From Bradyrhizobium sp. MOS003 (GTDB lineage: Bacteria > Pseudomonadota > Alphaproteobacteria > Rhizobiales > Xanthobacteraceae), in assembly GCF_003020125.1 (NCBI RefSeq), contig NZ_PYFW01000001.1, positions 620,001 through 684,000 on the forward strand: 64,000 nucleotides of DNA. Reading direction: 5' to 3'. Under the pieces are notes generated by a model. The model made no database searches. It saw only the letters and a program-made list of their open reading frames with translations, and was not told the DNA's origin. This document shows, piece after piece, positions 36,066 through 44,472 of this stretch. A program made the position numbers and the translations under genes. Each line of letters begins with the position of its first letter. Within the stretch, counting starts at the first letter, position 1.

Positions 36066-36079
36066 AATTGTTTCGTCGG
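36066..36079. repeat. 14-base direct repeat AATTGTTTCGTCGG, downstream copy
   Basis: This 14-mer occurs identically at 36872-36885, so the two copies flank the sigma factor gene. The downstream copy is inside the 3' untranslated region, 64 bases past the stop. Confidence 0.55.
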
Positions 36080-36143
36080 CGGTAACACTTCCGTGTTCGG
36101 GACGGGCCAGATCGACGGCCCTATCCCTCTGAATTCATTGGCC

Positions 36144-36755
36144 TTAGGCGGCAAAGCGCTCGACGCCCGCTCCCTTAAGCAATTCGGCCAACTGCTTGCG
36201 GGCGTAGAACATCCGCGTCTTCACCGTGCTCTGCGGGATGCCGATGATCTGTCCGACCTCCTCCACCGACTTCTCGTGGTAGTAGACGAGGGTGATGATC
36301 TCGCGATGCGCGGGCGACAGCTTCTGCACGCAGGCGCGCAGGATGGCGCTGGTGTCGCTGCGGTCGAGCGAGGTCTCCGGCGTATCGGAGCCATCGGGAA
36401 TCTGGCGCACGTCCTCCTGGTCGATGTCCTCGAAGCGGCGCTGGCGCATCGCGGTCAGCGCCTTGAAGCGGGCGATCGACAGCAGCCAGGTCGAAACCTG
36501 CGAGCGGCCCTGGAACTGGCCGGCGGTCCGCCACACGTCCAGGAACACCTGGCTCACGAGGTCTTCGGCCGCGGTGGCGTCGCGCACGATGCGCAGGATG
36601 AAGCGGTACACCCGCACATTGTGGCGGCAATAAAGGATATGCATCGACGTCCGGTTGCCGTCGGCAATGCTCTCGAGAAGCATATCGTCCGAAGTCGCCT
36701 GAGCGGCGATGATGCTCTGGCTGGCCTGGGCGTTGATGGCGATGACATTCCGCAT
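36144..36755 (-). CDS. ECF-type RNA polymerase sigma factor
   Basis: 203 residues. Region 2 is RHNVRVYRFILRIVRDATAAEDLVSQVFLDVW with GRSQVSTWLLSIARFKALTAMR. Region 4 is LSPAHREIITLVYYHEKSVEEVGQIIGIPQSTVKTRMFYARKQLAELL. There is a ~30-residue N-terminal extension before region 2. GGGGAG precedes the ATG. No anti-sigma gene lies on either side, which is unusual for ECF factors; control may be by its own promoter, by a distant regulator or by its termini. Targets are unknown. Confidence 0.95.
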   Translation of the reverse strand: MRNVIAINAQASQSIIAAQATSDDMLLESIADGNRTSMHILYCRHNVRVYRFILRIVRDATAAEDLVSQVFLDVWRTAGQFQGRSQVSTWLLSIARFKALTAMRQRRFEDIDQEDVRQIPDGSDTPETSLDRSDTSAILRACVQKLSPAHREIITLVYYHEKSVEEVGQIIGIPQSTVKTRMFYARKQLAELLKGAGVERFAA

Positions 36756-36822
36756 TGACTTGGCTCCCCGTAGCGCCGCAACCGAGCGGCGTTTCCTTGG
36801 ACCAAAGTGTTAATGAGCCAAC

Positions 36823-36903
36823 GTTTCGGGACGTCTGCACGAAAAGCGGAAAATGGTTTCGTGCGCCGCCAAATTGTTTCGTCGGGGGGGCTGCGACGAA
36901 ACA
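36823..36903. promoter_or_regulatory. Motif-rich region upstream of the ECF sigma gene
   Basis: GTTTCG occurs at 36823, 36856 and 36877, and in inverted form (CGAAAC) at 36897. Two perfect dyads overlap it: GCACGAAA-N12-TTTCGTGC at 36837-36864 (8-bp arms), and TGTTTCGTCG-N9-CGACGAAACA at 36875-36903 (10-bp arms). One pair of direct motifs is 21 bases apart, about two helical turns. Such a set suggests binding of a dimeric regulator, or repeated ECF promoter elements for self-control. Confidence 0.5.
36872..36885. repeat. 14-base direct repeat AATTGTTTCGTCGG, upstream copy
   Basis: Identical to 36066-36079. This copy includes the left arm of the 10-bp dyad at 36875-36903. Confidence 0.55.
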
Positions 36904-37025
36904 TTAGGGGCAAAAAAGCTTGCAATTTCAATGTACGGAAAATACGGGGGTGGACGTTTTGCGGCGCTCCGAACCGCCGGGAACGAATTTTTGGGTTGGG
37001 CGTTCGGTCGCGCCAGACACTCTCA

Positions 37026-37168
37026 TGTCGTCCCGGGGCGCGAAGCGAGCCCGGGACCGATAATCCCAGGAGCAGTTTGACGAAGACTCGGAGTTACCAG
37101 CTCGGCTTCATCACCACACTCTGTGGTTATGGATCCCGGGCTCGCGCTGTGCGCGCCCCGGGATGACA
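37026..37168. repeat. Mosaic palindromic intergenic element
   Basis: The outer arms are TGTCGTCCCGGGGCGCGAAGC ... GCGCGCCCCGGGATGACA-like, with ATCCCGGGCTCGCGC near the right end. It fills the downstream side of the response-regulator gene within the 433-base gap to the sigma factor gene, and can form a long hairpin there. Confidence 0.65.
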
Positions 37169-37188
37169 GCTGTATTTGCCGCCTGCCC

Positions 37189-37926
37189 TTACGCCTTCTC
37201 GCCCTGCGGCGAGAACAAATAGCCGCCGCCGCGGATGGTTCGGATCACGGCGGGCTTGGTCGGATCGGGCTCGATCTTGCGGCGGATGCGCATGATGCGG
37301 AGATCCACCGCGCGGTCGAAGGCTTCGGCGTCGCGCGCATTGGCCAATTCCAGCAGCCGCTCGCGCGACAGCACGCGCTTCGGATTGGCCGCGAACACTT
37401 TCAGGAGCCCGAACTCGGAGGCGGTCAGCGGATGCTCGTTGCCCTCGTCGTCGCGCAAGGCCTGGGCTTCGAGATCGAGCCATTTGGTGCCGAAGCGCAC
37501 CAGCTGCTCCTTGTCCGACTTCGCGGCTGCAGCTTCCGGCACTGCTGCCCTGGCCGGCACGCTCCTGCGCAGCACCGAGCGGATACGCGCCATCAGTTCG
37601 CGCAGCTCGCAGGGTTTTGCCACGTAATCGTCGGCGCCGAGCTCCAGCCCCACCACGCGATCGATCGGGCTCGCGGTGGCCGTCAGCATGATGACAGGCA
37701 CGTTGATGCGGCTCTTGAGGTCGCGGATGATCGAGAGGCCGTCTTCCTCGGGCATGTTGAGATCGAGCACGACGAGATCGGGCATGCCGCCCTGGATCGC
37801 GGTCCGCAACGATTTGCCGCCGTCGCACAGGGTCACGGTGAAGCCGTGCATCTTGAGATAATCGCCGACCATCTCCCGGGCCGGGGCTTCGTCGTCGACG
37901 ATCATGATGTGCTGGCTTTGGGTCAT
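37189..37926 (-). CDS. OmpR-family response regulator
   Basis: 245 residues from the ATG at 37926 with GGAAG upstream; a TTG three codons earlier is the alternative. The receiver domain (IMIVDDEAPAREMVGDYLK, phospho-Asp D55 in LVVLDLNMPEEDG, Lys in ADDYVAKPCELRELMARI) is followed by a winged-helix DNA-binding domain ending DLRIMRIRRKIEPDPTKPAVIRTIRGGGYLF. It is the last gene of the dctP-kinase-kinase-regulator operon, 10 bases after the second kinase, and is the likely output of that relay. Confidence 0.96.
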   Translation of the reverse strand: MTQSQHIMIVDDEAPAREMVGDYLKMHGFTVTLCDGGKSLRTAIQGGMPDLVVLDLNMPEEDGLSIIRDLKSRINVPVIMLTATASPIDRVVGLELGADDYVAKPCELRELMARIRSVLRRSVPARAAVPEAAAAKSDKEQLVRFGTKWLDLEAQALRDDEGNEHPLTASEFGLLKVFAANPKRVLSRERLLELANARDAEAFDRAVDLRIMRIRRKIEPDPTKPAVIRTIRGGGYLFSPQGEKA

Positions 37927-37936
37927 GGCTTCCAAA

Positions 37937-39682
37937 TCACGGCAGTTCGGTCGCGGGGAGGGTGATGGTGAAGGTCGAGCCCTTGCCGGGGCCTTCGCTG
38001 TCGGCGGTTACCTCGCCGCCATGCATGTCGATGATGCGCTTGACGATGGATAGCCCGAGGCCCGTCGAGCTTTCGCCGGCGGTCGGCTTGGCCGATAGCC
38101 GCTGGAACCGGCCGAACAGGCGGCCGAGATCCTCCGGCGAAAGGCCGGCGCCCTCGTCGCTCACGCGCACGATGGTCTCGCTGCCCTCATGGCTGACGAC
38201 TACGTCGATCCTGCCGCCGATCGGCGAGTATTTGATGGCGTTGCTGATCAGGTTGTCGATGGCCTCGCGGATGCGGTCGGTGTCGCACATGGTGACGATG
38301 TTGGGCGGCGCGGTGACGCCGATCGCCTGCTGCTTGTTGACGGCGAGCGGCTGGTTGGCCTCGGCGACCTCCTTGACCAGAGCCGCGACGTCAACCGGCT
38401 CGCGGCGGATGGTGATGTCGAAGGCGTCGGCCATCGCGTCCGAAATCAGATGGTCGACCATCGTGGTCAGGCGCTTGGTGGCGTCGCGGATGTGGTCGAC
38501 CTGGGCGACCACGCCGCTTTCCGAGGCGCCGGTCGAGATCAGCTCCTTCAGCATCTCGGTGCGGCCGAGGATGACGCCGAGCGGATTCTTCAGATCGTGC
38601 GCGACCGTGCCCAGGATCTCGTTCTTGAAGCCGTTGGCGCGCTGCAGCCGCAGCCATTGCGCCGACAGGCGGCGGTTGGCCTGCATCAGTGCGCGTGTGC
38701 GCTGGGCGACGCGGTCCTCCAGCTGGGTGTTGGCGTCCTGGAGCTGCTGATAGAGGATGACGTTGTCGAAGGCGATCGAGAGCCGGCTCGAGAAGATCTC
38801 GACCAGCGAGCGGTCGGTCTCCGACAATTCGCGCTCGGCCTGCAGCAGCACCACCACCTCGCGGCCGCTCCCGGTGCGCAGATAGATCACGCTGCGGTGG
38901 TCGGCGAATTCGTTCTTGCGGCCCTGGAAGGCGGCTTCCACCATCGCGCGCAGATCGGGGTCGAGCGCCTTGGACGAGGTGGTGCCGATGAAGCGGCTGT
39001 AGCAGCCGCTGCCGGCGAGCACCGAGAGTTCGGGGTCGATGCCGCCATTGTCGCGCAAAACCAGTATGCCGGCGCAATCGACGTTGAGCAGCGAGGCGAG
39101 CTGGGTCAGCACGCCCTCGGCGAGCCGCTGCATCGACTTGAAATCGTACAGCGTCGAGGCCGCGTCGATGATGATCTCGAGCCCGCGCCGTGTCTGCAGC
39201 ATGCGCTCGAGCTGCTGATAGGAGCGCAACGCCGCGGTTAGCGAGGTGAACAGCTTGTCGGCGGTGAGCTCGGTCTTGGCCTTGTAGTCGTTGATGTCGT
39301 ACTGCACGATCACGCGCCGCTCCGGCGCCTGGCCGGGCTGGCCGGTGCGCAGGATGATGCGCACGGTCTCGTTCTTGAGCTCGTTGCGGATGTATTCGAC
39401 CAGCTCGAGGCCTGCGACATCGGTCTCCATGATGACGTCGAGCAGCACCGCGGCGATGTCGTTGTGCGCGGCCATCAGCGTGCGGCCTTCTGCCGCGGAA
39501 TGCGCCGACAGAATCTCCAGGCCCTGGCCGTTCAGGCTGTAATCCGAAAGAGCAAAGCGGGTGCCGTCATGCACGGCCGGATCGTCGTCGATGACGGCGA
39601 TCTTCCATTTCCGGGCGTTGGCATCCTCCGACGCGGTACCGGTATCGTCGATCAGGTGGAGGACATCGTCCTGTTCGGCCAT
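37937..39682 (-). CDS. Receiver-GAF/DUF3369-histidine kinase (soluble)
   Basis: 581 residues, no membrane helix. An N-terminal receiver domain (residues ~26-155; KIAVIDDDPAVHDGT, phospho-Asp D82 in VLLDVIMETD, NDYKAKTE) is followed by a DUF3369/GAF-like sensor domain (~165-310; LEIIIDAASTLYDFKSMQRLAEGV). A coiled linker leads to a HisKA domain with H362 in TVAHDLKNPLG and a HATPase domain (NLISNAIKYSP, DEGAGLSPEDLGRLFGRFQR, GLGLSIVKRI). A receiver placed before a kinase suggests it accepts phosphate from the upstream membrane kinase and passes a signal to the response regulator. It overlaps the upstream kinase by 31 bases. Confidence 0.94.
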   Translation of the reverse strand: MAEQDDVLHLIDDTGTASEDANARKWKIAVIDDDPAVHDGTRFALSDYSLNGQGLEILSAHSAAEGRTLMAAHNDIAAVLLDVIMETDVAGLELVEYIRNELKNETVRIILRTGQPGQAPERRVIVQYDINDYKAKTELTADKLFTSLTAALRSYQQLERMLQTRRGLEIIIDAASTLYDFKSMQRLAEGVLTQLASLLNVDCAGILVLRDNGGIDPELSVLAGSGCYSRFIGTTSSKALDPDLRAMVEAAFQGRKNEFADHRSVIYLRTGSGREVVVLLQAERELSETDRSLVEIFSSRLSIAFDNVILYQQLQDANTQLEDRVAQRTRALMQANRRLSAQWLRLQRANGFKNEILGTVAHDLKNPLGVILGRTEMLKELISTGASESGVVAQVDHIRDATKRLTTMVDHLISDAMADAFDITIRREPVDVAALVKEVAEANQPLAVNKQQAIGVTAPPNIVTMCDTDRIREAIDNLISNAIKYSPIGGRIDVVVSHEGSETIVRVSDEGAGLSPEDLGRLFGRFQRLSAKPTAGESSTGLGLSIVKRIIDMHGGEVTADSEGPGKGSTFTITLPATELP

Positions 39683-41730
39683 TGAGAAGTCCCGTCACTT
39701 TCTGTGCTTTGCGCGCCGCCCTTGGCGACCCGGGGCATGATAATGCGAAAAGTGGTGCCTTGTCCCAGCTTGGATTCCAGCATCATGCGCCCGCCGAGCT
39801 GCTGGGTGACGAGGTTATAGACGATATGCAGGCCAAGTCCCGTACCGCCTTCATTGCGCCGGGTGGTAAAGAAAGGGTCAAAGGCCTGGCGCTGCACATC
39901 GGGGGTCATGCCGGCCCCGTCGTCTGTGAAGATGATCTCGATGTCGTCGGTCCCGCGCGGCCGCGCCGAGATGGTGATCGTGCCGGCGCGCCCGTCGGCG
40001 AAAGCATGGTTGGCGGCGTTGAGGAAGAGGTTGGTCAGGATCTGGCCATAGGAGCCGGGATAGCCGTCGAGCAGCAGCCCCTCGGGCACGTCGACTTGAA
40101 GCGTGATCGGCGAGCGCTTCAGCACGGGGCGAAGGCTCGCGATGATCTGGTCGGTGGCCTCGCTGAGCGAGAATTGCCGCCGCTCGGCATGGGAGCGGTC
40201 GACCGCGACCTGCTTGAACGACTGGATCAGCTCGCCGGCGCGCTGCAGATTGGCGACCAGCTGCTGCGAGGCGTCGCGCGAGGACTGCACGAACTCCTCC
40301 AGCTGCGAGCGGCGCAGGCCGCCGTCGCCCCTGAGCTGGGCCTCGAAGATCTCGCTGCGCCGGGCAAAGCTCGAGGCCACCGTGAGGCTGATGCCGATCG
40401 GGTTGTTGACCTCGTGCGCGACGCCGGCGACGAGGCCGCCGAGCGCCGCCAGCCTCTCGGCATCGATCAAATTCTGCTGGGCGGTATTGAGCTCAAGCAG
40501 CGCGCTTTCGGCCTTCTCCTTGGACGCGCGCAGCTCGTCCTCGGTCTGGCGCTTCGCGATCGCGTTCTCGCGGAACACTTCCACCGCGCGCGCCATCGCG
40601 CCGACCTCGTCGCGGGCCTTGGTGCCCTGCACCTCGCGGCCGAGGTCGCCAAGCGTGATCGCGCGCATCGCGGTCAAGATCTGCTGCAGCGGCAGGCGGA
40701 TCGATAGCGCGATCAGCACGCCGGCGGTGAGGATGATGCCGAGGAAGATCACCGCGATCGTCAGGACCCGGCGAGAAATATCCGCCAGCGTGCGGTCGAA
40801 GGTCTCCTGCGCCTTCTGCTCGCGCTGGCGCATCTTGCCGGAGAGGTCGTCGATGGCGCCGATCGCCTCGGCCTGGCTGGCGTCGATGGTGTTGCGGAGC
40901 AGCTCGGTGCGGCTCGCAAGCTGCTCGGAGAGTTTTGCAAAGCCCTCGCGCAGCGCGGCGGTGCGGGCGCCGAGTCGCCGCAAGGCCATCTTCTGCAGAT
41001 CGTTGTCGGCGAGATCGATCATCACGGGGATGGTCTTCTCGATCGTCTCGGTGTTGCGGCGCGCGTCGTCGGCGGCGCCCGTCGACAGCGACAGGTAATA
41101 GGAATTGGCCGCCACCAGCATCGCGGTGAAGGCCTCGCGGGATTTGCCGAGCGAAGGCCAGATCAGCGCGTCGCGATGGCCAGTGGCGCCTTCGATGATG
41201 GAATAGAGGCCGGCCATGTCACGGGCAGGCCCCTGCACCTGCTCCTCATAGGTCCTGGCGATGGTCGCCTGCACGCCGCGCAGCTCGCCGAAGCCGTTGA
41301 GGAAGCGGTCGGTGGTGCGCTCCAGCTCCTCGACCGAGCCCGACAGCATCGGGTCCTTGGCGGCGCGGTTGGAGAGCGTGCCCAGCACCGCCTCGCGCAG
41401 CAGCAGGATCTCGGCGAACAGGTCCGGGCTCGGCTGGTTGATGTAGCGGTGGATCAGGTTCTGCAGCCGCCCGGTCTCGCTTTCGAGCAGCGCCAGGATC
41501 CGGTCGGATTCGCGCACCTGACGCACGTCGTCCCAGGCCGAGCCCAGCACCTGCGCGCCGTTCCAGATCATCGCCGCCAGCACCACCACCACGGCGGAAT
41601 TCAGCGCCGCGATCGACAGGATGCGCCAGCGGATCGGCACCGCCCGCAGCGCCCCGACGATGCGCGCGCGCAGCCGTCCGATCGGGCCCGACGGCCGCTC
41701 TGCGTGCTCGCTGTGTCCAAGCCCGGTCAA
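39652..41730 (-). CDS. Membrane sensor histidine kinase with large helical periplasmic domain
   Basis: 692 residues from a TTG at 41730, preceded by GGAGTGAG that overlaps the dctP stop 6 bases away. TM1 is at ~37-57 and TM2 at ~322-345. The ~260-residue periplasmic part is almost wholly helical (RILALLESETGRLQNLIHRYI ... SQAEAIGAIDDLSGKMRQREQK), like the helical bundles of TorS or HBM sensors. HAMP is ~346-400, HisKA H439 is in GVAHEVNNPIG, and the HATPase has NLFLNAANHAF, DDGAGMTPDVQRQAFDPFFTT and GTGLGLHIVYNLV. It probably reads the state of the DctP binding protein encoded just before it. Confidence 0.93.
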   Translation of the reverse strand: MTGLGHSEHAERPSGPIGRLRARIVGALRAVPIRWRILSIAALNSAVVVVLAAMIWNGAQVLGSAWDDVRQVRESDRILALLESETGRLQNLIHRYINQPSPDLFAEILLLREAVLGTLSNRAAKDPMLSGSVEELERTTDRFLNGFGELRGVQATIARTYEEQVQGPARDMAGLYSIIEGATGHRDALIWPSLGKSREAFTAMLVAANSYYLSLSTGAADDARRNTETIEKTIPVMIDLADNDLQKMALRRLGARTAALREGFAKLSEQLASRTELLRNTIDASQAEAIGAIDDLSGKMRQREQKAQETFDRTLADISRRVLTIAVIFLGIILTAGVLIALSIRLPLQQILTAMRAITLGDLGREVQGTKARDEVGAMARAVEVFRENAIAKRQTEDELRASKEKAESALLELNTAQQNLIDAERLAALGGLVAGVAHEVNNPIGISLTVASSFARRSEIFEAQLRGDGGLRRSQLEEFVQSSRDASQQLVANLQRAGELIQSFKQVAVDRSHAERRQFSLSEATDQIIASLRPVLKRSPITLQVDVPEGLLLDGYPGSYGQILTNLFLNAANHAFADGRAGTITISARPRGTDDIEIIFTDDGAGMTPDVQRQAFDPFFTTRRNEGGTGLGLHIVYNLVTQQLGGRMMLESKLGQGTTFRIIMPRVAKGGAQSTESDGTSQWPNRTMSST

Positions 41731-41736
41731 CAGGCC

Positions 41737-42735
41737 TCACTCCACCTTGCGAATGCGTTCGATCAGCGCGGCCGCGGCGGGATCACGCGCCGCCTTGGCG
41801 TAGATCGGGACCATCGCGTCCTCGAATGGCTTGCGGTCGATATCCCTGATGATGGTGACGCCGGCGGCCTCGGCCTTGCGCTGCGATTGCTCCTCCAGGT
41901 CGCGCCATTTCTCGCGCATGAACCGGCTGGAGCGCTGCGCGGCCTCCCGGAAGATCTTCTGATCGTCCGGCGACAGGCTCCGCCAGGCCTTCAGCGAGAT
42001 CACCAGCACCTCAGGGCTCATCGTGTGCTCGGTAAGCGTGTAATGGCCGGCATGCTTGTAATGGTCCGTCGTCACGAAAGATGGCCAGTTGTTCTCGGCG
42101 CCGTCGACCAGATGGTTGGCGAGCCCGGTGAGCACCTGCCCATAGGGCATCTCGACCGGCTCGGCGCCGAGCGAGCGGACCATCTGGCTCATCAACTCCG
42201 ACTGCTGCACCCGGATCCGCAATCCCTTGAGATCCGCGATGGACTTCACCGGCCGGACGCCGTTGTAGAGCGACCGCGCCCCGGAATCGTAGAAGGCCAG
42301 CCCGACGAAGCCATAGGGCTCGAAACTATCGAGGATCTCGCTGCCGACGGGCCCATCCAGCACCTTCTGCATGTGCTCGATGGACCGGAACAGGAACGGC
42401 ATGGCGAGCACGTTCATCGCCGGCACGAAGTTTCCGATCAGCGCGACGTTGGTCCGGTTGAGGTCGATCGCGCCGGCCCGGGTCTGCTCGATGGTCTCCT
42501 TTTCCTCGCCGAGCTGGCGGGAGTGGAACACCTTGATCTCGTGGCGGCCGCCGCTGCGCTCGGCGATCAGGGCGCCCATGTAGCGCAGCGCCTGGACCGT
42601 CGGGTAATCCTCGGTCTGGGTATCGGCGGCGCGAAATTCGCGTGCAACGGCGCCCGTCATGAAGACGGCAAGCAGCGCGACGAAGATCACCCCGGTCCGC
42701 GAGAGTTCGGCACGGCTCAGCACTGGCACACTCAA
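41737..42735 (-). CDS. TRAP-type solute-binding protein (DctP family) of a signalling operon
   Basis: 332 residues. The start is a TTG at 42735 or GTG two codons later; no ATG fits. The signal peptide covers RTGVIFVALLAVFMTGAVA. The DctP fold shows ALRYMGALIAERSGGRHEIKVFHSRQLGEEKETIEQTRAGAIDL, FLFRSIEHMQKVLDGPVG, GLRIRVQQSELMSQMVRSLGAEPVEMPYGQV with the carboxylate-binding Arg, and DGAENNWPSF. DctP proteins normally bind organic acids for DctQ/DctM. Neither membrane subunit is present; two kinases and a regulator follow at once. A sensory role is the best reading. Confidence 0.92.
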   Translation of the reverse strand: MSVPVLSRAELSRTGVIFVALLAVFMTGAVAREFRAADTQTEDYPTVQALRYMGALIAERSGGRHEIKVFHSRQLGEEKETIEQTRAGAIDLNRTNVALIGNFVPAMNVLAMPFLFRSIEHMQKVLDGPVGSEILDSFEPYGFVGLAFYDSGARSLYNGVRPVKSIADLKGLRIRVQQSELMSQMVRSLGAEPVEMPYGQVLTGLANHLVDGAENNWPSFVTTDHYKHAGHYTLTEHTMSPEVLVISLKAWRSLSPDDQKIFREAAQRSSRFMREKWRDLEEQSQRKAEAAGVTIIRDIDRKPFEDAMVPIYAKAARDPAAAALIERIRKVE

Positions 42736-42927
42736 CCCCTCGGTGATGGAGTCTATGGCGGGAGCAAAAGGTTCAATGCAATCTAGCAGATGGGAAGGCC
42801 AAGGCTACCCGCTGCGGGTACGGCCGATTGTGCAGCGCGGCCGGGATGCGTTGCCGGTTGAAACCGCTGGGGAGGCGCCGTAAGCAGTGTCGCCCGCCGT
42901 TTGGCGTGAGAAACGAGAAAAGCCATC

Positions 42928-44250
42928 GTGACGTCAGCATCGCGCCTCTTGTTACTCGCCATCCTTGCGGCGCTCTCCTTGGCAGCTCCTGCTCGCGCCG
43001 CCACCGACATCGCTTGGTGGCACGCCATGTCCGGCGAGCTCGGCCGCCAGCTCGAGAAGCTCGCCTCGGACTTCAACGCCGCGCAGTCCGACTACCGCAT
43101 CGTGCCCGTTTACAAGGGCAACTACACCGAGACGGTGACCGCCGCGATCTTCGCCTTCCGCTCGCGCAGCCAGCCCGCCATCGTCCAGGTCAACGAGGTC
43201 GCCACCGCCACCATGACTGCGGCCAAGGGCGCGATCTATCCGGTGTTCAGCCTGATGCGGGACATGAACGAGCCGTTCTCGCTCAGCGACTACCTGCCCG
43301 CCGTCTCCGGCTATTACACCGATGCGGCCGGCAATCTGCTGTCGTTCCCGTTCAATTCCTCGACGCCGATCCTCTATTACAACAAGACCATGTTCCGCGA
43401 TGCGGGCCTCGATCCGGAGACGCCGCCGAAGACCTGGCCTGAATTGGGCGCGGCTGCAAAGCGCCTGCGCGACCGCGGTGCTGCGTGCGGCTTCACCACG
43501 TCCTGGCCGTCCTGGATCCATGTCGAGAATTTCTCCGCCTTCCATAATTTGCCGCTGGCGACGCGCGGCAACGGCTTTGCCGGGCTGGACGCGGAATTGA
43601 CCATCAACAATCCGGTCGTGGTCAAGCACATCGCCCAGCTCGCCGAATGGCAAAAGACGAAATCGTTCGACTATGGCGGCCGCGGACAAGCGGCCGAGCC
43701 GCGTTTCCAGCGCGGCGAATGCGGCATCTTCATCGGCTCCTCGGCGACGCGCGCCGACATCAAGGCGAATTCGAAATTCGAGGTCGGCTACGGCATGATG
43801 CCGTATTGGCCCGACGTGAAGGGCGCGCCGCAGAACTCGATCATCGGCGGCGCAACCCTGTGGGTGCTGCGCGACCGCCCGCGCGAGGAATACAAGGGCG
43901 TGGCGCGATTCTTCGCCTATCTGGCGCAGCCCGGCGTGCAGGCCGCCTGGCACCAGAACACCGGATACTTGCCGATCACCCGCGCTGCCTCCGAGCTGAC
44001 GCGCGCGCAGGGCTTTTACGAGCGCAATCCGGGCGCGGCGATCTCGTTCGAGGAGATCACGCTCAATCCACCGACGGAGAACTCGAAAGGCATCCGGCTC
44101 GGCTCCTTCGTCCTGATCCGCGGCGCGATCGAGGACGAGCTGGAGCAGGCCTTCGCCGGGCAGAAGAGTGCGCAATCAGCGCTCGATGCCGCGGTCGAGC
44201 GCGGCAACAAGATCCTGCGCCAGTTTGAGCGCGCAAGTCCGGACCGGTAG
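42928..44250 (+). CDS. ugpB: Extracellular solute-binding protein, glycerol-3-phosphate (UgpB) type
   Basis: 440 residues from a GTG with GAGAAAAG upstream. The signal peptide is MTSASRLLLLAILAALSLAAPARA. The mature start TDIAWWHAMSGELGRQLEKLASDFN, the QVNEVATATMTAAKGAIYP segment and the FNSSTPILYYNKTMFRDAGLDPETPPKTW segment are typical of UgpB. It should bind glycerol-3-phosphate or its diesters in the periplasm. UgpA, UgpE and UgpC are missing nearby, so it must work with a distant permease or do another job. Confidence 0.85.
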   Translation: MTSASRLLLLAILAALSLAAPARAATDIAWWHAMSGELGRQLEKLASDFNAAQSDYRIVPVYKGNYTETVTAAIFAFRSRSQPAIVQVNEVATATMTAAKGAIYPVFSLMRDMNEPFSLSDYLPAVSGYYTDAAGNLLSFPFNSSTPILYYNKTMFRDAGLDPETPPKTWPELGAAAKRLRDRGAACGFTTSWPSWIHVENFSAFHNLPLATRGNGFAGLDAELTINNPVVVKHIAQLAEWQKTKSFDYGGRGQAAEPRFQRGECGIFIGSSATRADIKANSKFEVGYGMMPYWPDVKGAPQNSIIGGATLWVLRDRPREEYKGVARFFAYLAQPGVQAAWHQNTGYLPITRAASELTRAQGFYERNPGAAISFEEITLNPPTENSKGIRLGSFVLIRGAIEDELEQAFAGQKSAQSALDAAVERGNKILRQFERASPDR

Positions 44251-44291
44251 CGTGCCGCGATTGAACGCCGCTGCTGCCGCGCGGGCGGTGC

Positions 44292-44414
44292 GCTCCCTCC
44301 CCCGCCTGCGGGGGAGGGCTGGGGAGAGGGCTCTCTCAACAACGGGACAATCCCCCAGAGGAGAAAGCCCCCACCCGGCGCTTCGCGCCGACCTCCCCCG
44401 CAAGCGGGAGAGGT
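44292..44414. repeat. Palindromic repeat, family A, copy 2
   Basis: GCTCCCTCCCCCGCCTGCGG on the left, CTCCCCCGCAAGCGGGAGAG on the right, and an inner CACCCGGCGCTTCGCGCCG hairpin. It lies between the UgpB-like gene and the APH-fold gene. Confidence 0.8.
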
Positions 44415-44472
44415 GCACCGCCTGCTCGGTTCGCACTGAGTCAATCAAGCGCCTACCGTTGAGCCATCCAAA

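Noticed and set aside
41737-42735. Complete TRAP transporter
   Set aside because: No DctQ or DctM membrane subunit follows; the adjacent genes are kinases.
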